Origin: Pseudomonadota bacterium
GTDB taxonomy: Bacteria > Pseudomonadota > Gammaproteobacteria > Competibacterales > Competibacteraceae
Reading direction: 5' to 3'
DNA: 32,270 nt
NCBI GenBank assembly: GCA_030917925.1
Contig: JAUPTV010000165.1
Span: forward strand, 1 to 32,270
Shown here: in pieces, positions 27,514 through 32,270 of the stretch
Layout of the letters: the number at the start of each line of letters is the position of its first letter
Numbering within the stretch: position 1 is the stretch's first letter
The notes under the pieces: generated by a model
What the model saw: only the letters and a program-made list of their open reading frames with translations
What the model was told of the DNA's origin: nothing
The model's database searches: none
Position numbers and translations under genes: made by a program

Positions 27514-29670
27514 TTAACCCAGTCCCGCTGCGATACTTCCCGCTACGGCTACCGCGCCTAGCGCCAATGCCCAATCCCGCCCCCGAAACCGATAGTCTTC
27601 CAGTGGAGTTCGGTGCCGTCCGCCGAAACCCCGCGTTTCCAGCGCTTCGGCCAGATCGTCGGCAAAGCCCATGACGCTGGCCAGTAATGGTCCGAGCAGG
27701 GCGACGCCGTTACGCAGCAGATAGAAGCCATCCAGGCGGATGCCCCGGCTTTCCTGCGCTTCGCGGACCTCACGGGCCAGCGCCGCCATGGTGGGCGCAA
27801 ACCGCAACGTTCCTTCCAGCAAAAAGACGGCGGCTGGCGATAAACCACTGGCCAGTAGCGATTCTCCCAACGTCTCCGGCGGGGTCCGGGCGAAGAACAG
27901 CACACCGGCAGTGACCAGCGCCAGCAAGCGCAGCACCGCGCCAGTCGCCGCTTCCAGACCACTGCCCAGGCCGACAATGAGGGCGAACAGCAGCAAGGTC
28001 GGCCACAACACTCGCAGCACCCGCCGCCACTCCGTCCAGCAACGCCCCTGGACAATGCCCAGTAATGGCGCGGCCAGCAGCGGTAATAATTCCAGCGGCT
28101 GAACGGCCAGCAGAACCAGTCCGCAATAGAGCAGGTAGACGGTCAATTTCGCCCGTGGATCAAACCGTGTTTCACGGCCTTGGGTTATCTCTCCGACCTT
28201 ATCCGCCTCCGCCAGAAGCAAGGGCGTCTGATTGACGGGCGAAAGGGCAGACTGTATTCGCCCATCCGCCAGCACGACCTGCCGATGGCAGAATGACCCG
28301 GCCCAGTGCGGATCATGCGTCGCCACAATGATCGCTACGCCCTCCCGCGCACATTCCACGAGGAGCGCCCGCAACGTCGTCCGGGCGATGGCATCCTGCC
28401 CGGCGGTGGGTTCATCGAGCAGCAAGACCCGAGGCCGGGACGCCAGCACCGCCGCAATCGCCAGACGGCGCTGTTCACCGGCGCTGAGTGTGTGCGGGGG
28501 ACGATCCAGCAGGGCGGTCAGGCCGAAGCGTTCACTCAGTTGTTCACACCAGGCCGGATCATGGCGACCGAGCGCCTGTGGCCCAACCGCCAGTTCCGCC
28601 TGCACTGTCGGCGCAAACAGCATGTGCGCCGGTTGCTGCATTACTAATCCAACCTCACCCGCCAGTTCGGCCACCGGCCGTTGCCCTACCGGTTGCCCCA
28701 AGACCCGCACTGCGCCGTGCTGGACACGCAATAGCCCATTGCCATGCCGTAGCAATGTACTCTTGCCCGCGCCGTTCGCCCCAAATAGCGCCACGATCTC
28801 GCCCGCGCTGACCGCCAGGTTCACGCCATCCAGCACCGGACGGCCATCGCGTTGACATTGAACGCTATCCCACTCGATGACGGGTTCTCCGGAACCGATC
28901 TGCGCCAGGGGCAAAGGCGTTTCGACGTTCATGCCGGGCCATTCCAGTCCCCAGGCGTCGATACCGCTGGCCAGTACGGTGGCCAGGGAACCGTCAGCGA
29001 CCAGTTGGCCCCGGTGCAAGACCAGCATCCGGTTAGCGAGATCAGTCAATTCGCCCAGGCGATGTTCGGCAACGATCACGGTGATGCCGGAATCATGCAG
29101 ACGACGCAGCAATTCGCGTAATTGCGCCGCCCCAGCCCTATCGAGGAACGCGAACGGCTCATCCAGCGCCAGCAGTTTCGGGCGCATCGCCAAGACTCCG
29201 GCGAGCGCGACCCGCTGTTGTTCACCGCAGGACAGCGTGTGGGGCGAACGCTCCAGTAGATGCGCGATCTCCATGCCGTCAACGGCCTCCCGCACCCGCA
29301 CAGCGATAGCCGCCCGATCCAGTCCCTGACAGGCCGGGCCGAAGGCAATATCGCGAGCCACCGTCGCCGCCAGACACTGGGCATCAGGTCGTTGCAGCAA
29401 CAGCCCCACTTCCCGGTTTAACTGAGAGGGCGGGGTTTTACCGGGATCAACGCCCGCCACGGTCAACTGGCCCCGCACCTCACCACCATGCAGGTGCGGA
29501 ATCAGGCCATTGAGCAATCGGCACAGCGTGGATTTCCCGGAACCGCTGGCCCCGGCCAGCACGACGAATTCACCGGCGTGGATCGTGAAATTCAGGTCTT
29601 GCAGAACTGGCGCAGCGGCAAGGGGATAGCGGTAAGAGACGCCTCGTCCAGCGATCAAGGGATCGGCCAT
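27514..29670 (-). CDS. ECF transporter module: fused EcfA-EcfA-EcfT
   Basis: The 718-residue protein joins all parts of the energy-coupling module. The first ATPase has Walker A GASGSGKST (40-48), signature LSCGEQQR (146-153), Walker B LLALDEP and switch His203. The second has Walker A GANGAGKST (297-305), signature LSAGEQRR (395-402), Walker B LLLDEP and His452. The EcfT-like membrane domain (about 505-718) has the two coupling motifs SRG (641-643) and TRG (679-681). Both ATPase sites look intact. It powers vitamin uptake through an S component. It starts 6 bp after thiW, which points to a thiazole/thiamine precursor. Confidence 0.9.
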   Translation of the reverse strand: MADPLIAGRGVSYRYPLAAAPVLQDLNFTIHAGEFVVLAGASGSGKSTLCRLLNGLIPHLHGGEVRGQLTVAGVDPGKTPPSQLNREVGLLLQRPDAQCLAATVARDIAFGPACQGLDRAAIAVRVREAVDGMEIAHLLERSPHTLSCGEQQRVALAGVLAMRPKLLALDEPFAFLDRAGAAQLRELLRRLHDSGITVIVAEHRLGELTDLANRMLVLHRGQLVADGSLATVLASGIDAWGLEWPGMNVETPLPLAQIGSGEPVIEWDSVQCQRDGRPVLDGVNLAVSAGEIVALFGANGAGKSTLLRHGNGLLRVQHGAVRVLGQPVGQRPVAELAGEVGLVMQQPAHMLFAPTVQAELAVGPQALGRHDPAWCEQLSERFGLTALLDRPPHTLSAGEQRRLAIAAVLASRPRVLLLDEPTAGQDAIARTTLRALLVECAREGVAIIVATHDPHWAGSFCHRQVVLADGRIQSALSPVNQTPLLLAEADKVGEITQGRETRFDPRAKLTVYLLYCGLVLLAVQPLELLPLLAAPLLGIVQGRCWTEWRRVLRVLWPTLLLFALIVGLGSGLEAATGAVLRLLALVTAGVLFFARTPPETLGESLLASGLSPAAVFLLEGTLRFAPTMAALAREVREAQESRGIRLDGFYLLRNGVALLGPLLASVMGFADDLAEALETRGFGGRHRTPLEDYRFRGRDWALALGAVAVAGSIAAGLG

Positions 29671-29676
29671 CCCGGC

Positions 29677-30204
29677 TTAACGCAGATAGCCGAGTTGCCG
29701 CAATACCCGTAGACCCAGGATGCCCAGCATCGCGCCAGCTATTGAGGACAGTAGAAACGGCAGAATCAGCACCGTCAGGGCCATATCTTTGCCCATCAGA
29801 TAAGGTGCGACCAGTAATGCGCCGACCGTTGCGCCGATCAGTCCGGTGCCGATGACTTCGCCCAGTGCAGTGAGATAGATATTGCGGGTATAGCGGAAGG
29901 CCAGTCCGGCCAAGACCACCCCAAATACGCTGCCGGGAAACGCCAGCGGGGTGCCCAGGCCGAGCGCGTTACGCACCAGCGACGTGACTAGCGCCATCCC
30001 CAGTCCCCACCAGGGACCGACCAGCGCCCCGGCGACCACGTTGATAAAATGTTGGGAAGGCGACACTCGGGCAACGCCGACCGGAATGCTGATCGGCGAC
30101 AGGGCGACCGCCAGCGCCGCCAGCGCCACGCTATAAGCGATCAGGCGGGTGGTCGGGACTGCGCCGGTGCGGGAATAGGAAGTTTCTGGACTCGATAGGG
30201 CCAT
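29677..30204 (-). CDS. thiW: ThiW, substrate-binding S component of an ECF transporter
   Basis: The 175-residue, about five- to six-helix membrane protein matches ThiW, the S component thought to take up the thiazole precursor of thiamine. Diagnostic blocks are VSPSQHFINVVAGALVGP (48-64), SLVRNALGLGT (75-85), LAFPGS (87-92) and GEVIGT (115-120). The ATG at 30204 is chosen because the frame upstream is not hydrophobic or conserved; the ribosome-binding site is weak. I looked for a TPP riboswitch in 30205-30359 and found no CUGAGA-type core. It is the first gene of the transporter operon. Confidence 0.9.
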   Translation of the reverse strand: MALSSPETSYSRTGAVPTTRLIAYSVALAALAVALSPISIPVGVARVSPSQHFINVVAGALVGPWWGLGMALVTSLVRNALGLGTPLAFPGSVFGVVLAGLAFRYTRNIYLTALGEVIGTGLIGATVGALLVAPYLMGKDMALTVLILPFLLSSIAGAMLGILGLRVLRQLGYLR

Positions 30205-30359
30205 AAGAAAAACTCGGGATAGCGCTAAAAATAGCCGCGAAGGTTGGCACAACTCGCCGCTGTTCGCCAGATTTTCCTGAAAACCGGGCATTTTGGAAAG
30301 CGCAATAACGCCTATCTGTTAAACTTTATTTTCTGCCCACCGCGAGAGCGTTGCCTCCC

Positions 30360-31238
30360 ATGTCTACAAAGTCCCTCGTGCAAAGCACCCATACGCTGTT
30401 CTCGCTGCCGGATGCGGTGATCCGGATCAATGAACTGATCGATGACCCGAATACCCAGACGCATGAACTCGCTGAGACGATTCTCTGTGACGCGGGGCTG
30501 GCGGCGCGCCTGCTGCGATTGGCCAACAGTGCCTACTACAATCCCCGTCATCGGATCGAAACCATCTCACATGCGCTGATCCTGCTGGGCTATCAAAATC
30601 TGCGCGATCTGATTATGACGACAGTGGCGGTCAGTGTCTTCCAGGGCTTGCCGCCGGCGTTAGTGAACATGGATCGATTTTGGCTGCACAGTATTCGTTG
30701 CGGCAGCACCGCACGCAAACTCGCTCAGTACCGGCGCATTCCGCAGGGCGAACAATTCTTCATCACCGGACTGCTCCACGGCGTCGGGAAATTGATTTTT
30801 TACAGTCAACACTCGGAAGGTTATTGCGAAGTGCTGAAGTACACGGGTGATAATGTTGCGGCCCGCACTGCTGCCGAACGCCGGGTTTTTAAATGTACTT
30901 ATGCCGAACTTGGCGCTGAATTGCTGAAAAGTTGGCGGCTGGCTGACCATCTTTGCCTGGCGGTCGCCCATCATCTGGAACCGTCCAAAGCGCCAACACC
31001 TTACCGTCTCGAAGCCACGATTCTTCATGTTGCGGTCCAAATTGCCGACAGTATGCCCGCGGATGCGGACGCGCTGTCCGATGCACCCATGGCAAGCACA
31101 CTGGTTAATTTCGTCCCACTGGCCAAGCTACTGAGTCTGAAACCGGAGTTGCTGGAGATGCTGCCTGCGGAAATTGATTTACAGTCCAGGGAAATCTTCG
31201 AGATGGTTCGGCCCGCGACGCTGCCGACCTGGCCCTGA
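30360..31238 (+). CDS. HDOD domain protein
   Basis: The 292-residue soluble protein is a HDOD domain (about residues 12-210) with a C-terminal helical tail. Landmarks are [15 protein letters not shown] (46-61), [16 protein letters not shown] and [13 protein letters not shown], where the HD of active phosphohydrolases reads HG. HDOD proteins are usually non-catalytic and take part in signalling or stress responses. The ATG at 30360 is preferred over an in-frame TTG three codons upstream; ribosome-binding sites are weak for both. It diverges from thiW and precedes ygiQ by 35 bp. Confidence 0.85.
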   Translation: MSTKSLVQSTHTLFSLPDAVIRINELIDDPNTQTHELAETILCDAGLAARLLRLANSAYYNPRHRIETISHALILLGYQNLRDLIMTTVAVSVFQGLPPALVNMDRFWLHSIRCGSTARKLAQYRRIPQGEQFFITGLLHGVGKLIFYSQHSEGYCEVLKYTGDNVAARTAAERRVFKCTYAELGAELLKSWRLADHLCLAVAHHLEPSKAPTPYRLEATILHVAVQIADSMPADADALSDAPMASTLVNFVPLAKLLSLKPELLEMLPAEIDLQSREIFEMVRPATLPTWP

Positions 31239-31273
31239 TTCTTCATTTCGCTGCTGCACTGCCCGGAAATTTT

Positions 31274-32270
31274 ATGCCTGCTGTGACTCCCCTGTTTTCC
31301 CACCGCAAATATTGGGCAGCCCGCTTTGGCGTGGCCCCGTTCCTGCCGATGTCGCGTCCCGAAATGGACATGCTCGGCTGGGATTCCTGCGACATCATCG
31401 TTGTGACCGGCGATGCCTACGTTGATCATCCCAGCTTTGGCATGGCGATCATTGGCCGATTGCTGGAGGCGCAGGGATTTCGCGTGGGCATTATCGCCCA
31501 GCCGGACTGGACCTCGGCGGAACCGTTCCAGGCGCTCGGTCGGCCCAATCTGTTTTTCGGGGTCACGGCGGGCAATATGGATTCCATGGTCAATCGCTAC
31601 ACCTCGGATCGTCGGTTGCGCCATAACGACGCCTATACGCCGAATGATGAGGGCGGGAAACGGCCAGACCGGGCGGTGATTGTCTACAGCCAGCGCTGCC
31701 GCGAGGCGTATCCCGACGCGCCGATTGTCATTGGCGGCATTGAGGCGTCGCTGCGCCGGATTGCCCATTACGATTATTGGTCGGATAAAGTGCGCCGCTC
31801 GATCCTGCTGGACGCCAAAGCTGATCTGTTGCTGTACGGCAATGCGGAACGGGCCATTGTCGCTGTCGCGCACCGCGCTGCTGCGGGTGAAGCGCCCAAT
31901 GAGATGCGCGACCTGCGCGGAACGGCGTTTATGCATCGTGGCGACTTACCGGAAGGCTGGTTGGCCGTCGATTCGACCGAAGTTGACTCCCCTCTCCCTG
32001 TGGGAGAGGGGCCGGGGGTGAGGGCGCTGACCGACCAGCGGCGCATTGTCCGCCATGACCGCGCCCAAACCGTGCTGCGGCTGCCCGCCTACGACCAAGT
32101 GCGCGATGATCCGGTGCTCTACGCCCATGCCTCCCGCCTGCTGCATCTGGAAACCAATCCCGGCAACGCCCGCGCCTTAATCCAGCGCCATGGCGACCGG
32201 GACGTGTGGCTGAACCCGCCGCCCATTCCGCTGACCACCGCCGAATTCGATGCGGTCTTTGACCTGCCCT
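31274..32270 (+). CDS. ygiQ: YgiQ family radical SAM protein, N-terminal part (cut by window end)
   Basis: The 332 visible codons match the N-terminal part of YgiQ, a UPF0313 radical SAM protein of unclear substrate. Landmarks are [56 protein letters not shown] and [13 protein letters not shown]. The radical SAM CxxxCxxC cluster normally lies further on and is beyond the window. The ATG at 31274 gives the normal YgiQ start (SxxxYWAxRFGxAPFLPMS). A stretch of about 17 residues ([12 protein letters not shown] and following), at roughly 239-255, is encoded by a palindromic repeat and falls in a linker. Its frame stays open. Confidence 0.93.
   Translation, partial: MPAVTPLFSHRKYWAARFGVAPFLPMSRPEMDMLGWDSCDIIVVTGDAYVDHPSFGMAIIGRLLEAQGFRVGIIAQPDWTSAEPFQALGRPNLFFGVTAGNMDSMVNRYTSDRRLRHNDAYTPNDEGGKRPDRAVIVYSQRCREAYPDAPIVIGGIEASLRRIAHYDYWSDKVRRSILLDAKADLLLYGNAERAIVAVAHRAAAGEAPNEMRDLRGTAFMHRGDLPEGWLAVDSTEVDSPLPVGEGPGVRALTDQRRIVRHDRAQTVLRLPAYDQVRDDPVLYAHASRLLHLETNPGNARALIQRHGDRDVWLNPPPIPLTTAEFDAVFDLP
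31989..32026 (+). repeat. Palindromic repeat inserted in frame within ygiQ
   Basis: A perfect 10-bp stem, CCCCTCTCCC (31989-31998) with GGGAGAGGGG (32002-32011), loop TGT, is followed by CCGGGGGTGAGGGCG (32012-32026). This form is a very common dispersed intergenic repeat in proteobacteria. Here it lies inside ygiQ, in frame. Confidence 0.7.

Noticed and set aside
30205-30359. TPP riboswitch upstream of thiW
   Set aside because: No CUGAGA-type core or paired arms were found on the minus strand.

Overview
The window is a GC-rich (about 60-65 % G+C over most genes by eye) proteobacterial chromosome segment with one clearly AT-richer insert. No rRNA, tRNA or phylogenetic marker gene is present. 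The mix of genes (FabA, DabA with NuoL/NuoM-like partners, YgiQ, HDOD, IS200/IS605-type ends, many short palindromic repeats) suggests a gammaproteobacterium, perhaps a Chromatiales- or Competibacteraceae-like lineage. That placement is inference.

Layout. 1-307: right end of an IS200/IS605 (IS1341-type) element with the terminal hairpin and probable omega-RNA region. 555-1022 (-): bacteriohemerythrin, divergent from dabA. 1232-4612 (+): dabA, the zinc-containing inorganic-carbon pump subunit. 4657-6231 and 9914-11488 (+): two 524-residue AAA ATPase/PD-(D/E)XK paralogues lying as direct repeats exactly 5257 bp apart. Between them, on the minus strand and AT-rich, lies an operon fabA - class 3 lipase - CHAP-type amidase - alpha-oxoamine synthase. 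11566-16249 (+): a NuoL-NuoM fusion and a separate NuoM-like protein, the probable membrane (DabB-like) partners of DabA. 16205-24925 (-): a surface-polysaccharide cluster with UDP-galactopyranose mutase, five glycosyltransferase-type genes and a coiled-coil protein. 25080-27504 (+): a membrane SpoIIE/RsbU-type phosphatase and an RsbW-type kinase. 27514-30204 (-): a thiazole/thiamine-precursor ECF transporter (ThiW plus a fused EcfA-EcfA-EcfT). 30360-31238 (+): HDOD protein. 31274-end (+): YgiQ, cut by the window edge.

How it fits together. The dab-type genes appear to have been one plus-strand operon (dabA, AAA gene, nuoLM fusion, nuoM) that is now split by a 5.26-kb duplication-plus-insertion. 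Recombination between the two AAA copies would restore a compact operon and delete the inserted minus-strand genes. That insert is headed by a promoter whose -35 (TTGACA) and -10 (CATAAT) are separated by a run of 18 T plus one G. This is the classic layout of a phase-variable promoter switched by slippage. The insert's products (an acyl dehydratase with a FabZ-like glutamate, an amino-ketone-forming PLP enzyme, a lipase and a peptidoglycan amidase) all touch lipids or cell wall, and as a set I do not recognise them as a described system. It is the best candidate for something new here. Secondary points of interest are palindromic repeats inserted in frame in dabA and ygiQ, the degenerate middle antiporter module, and a possible short leader ORF overlapping the start of the phosphatase gene.
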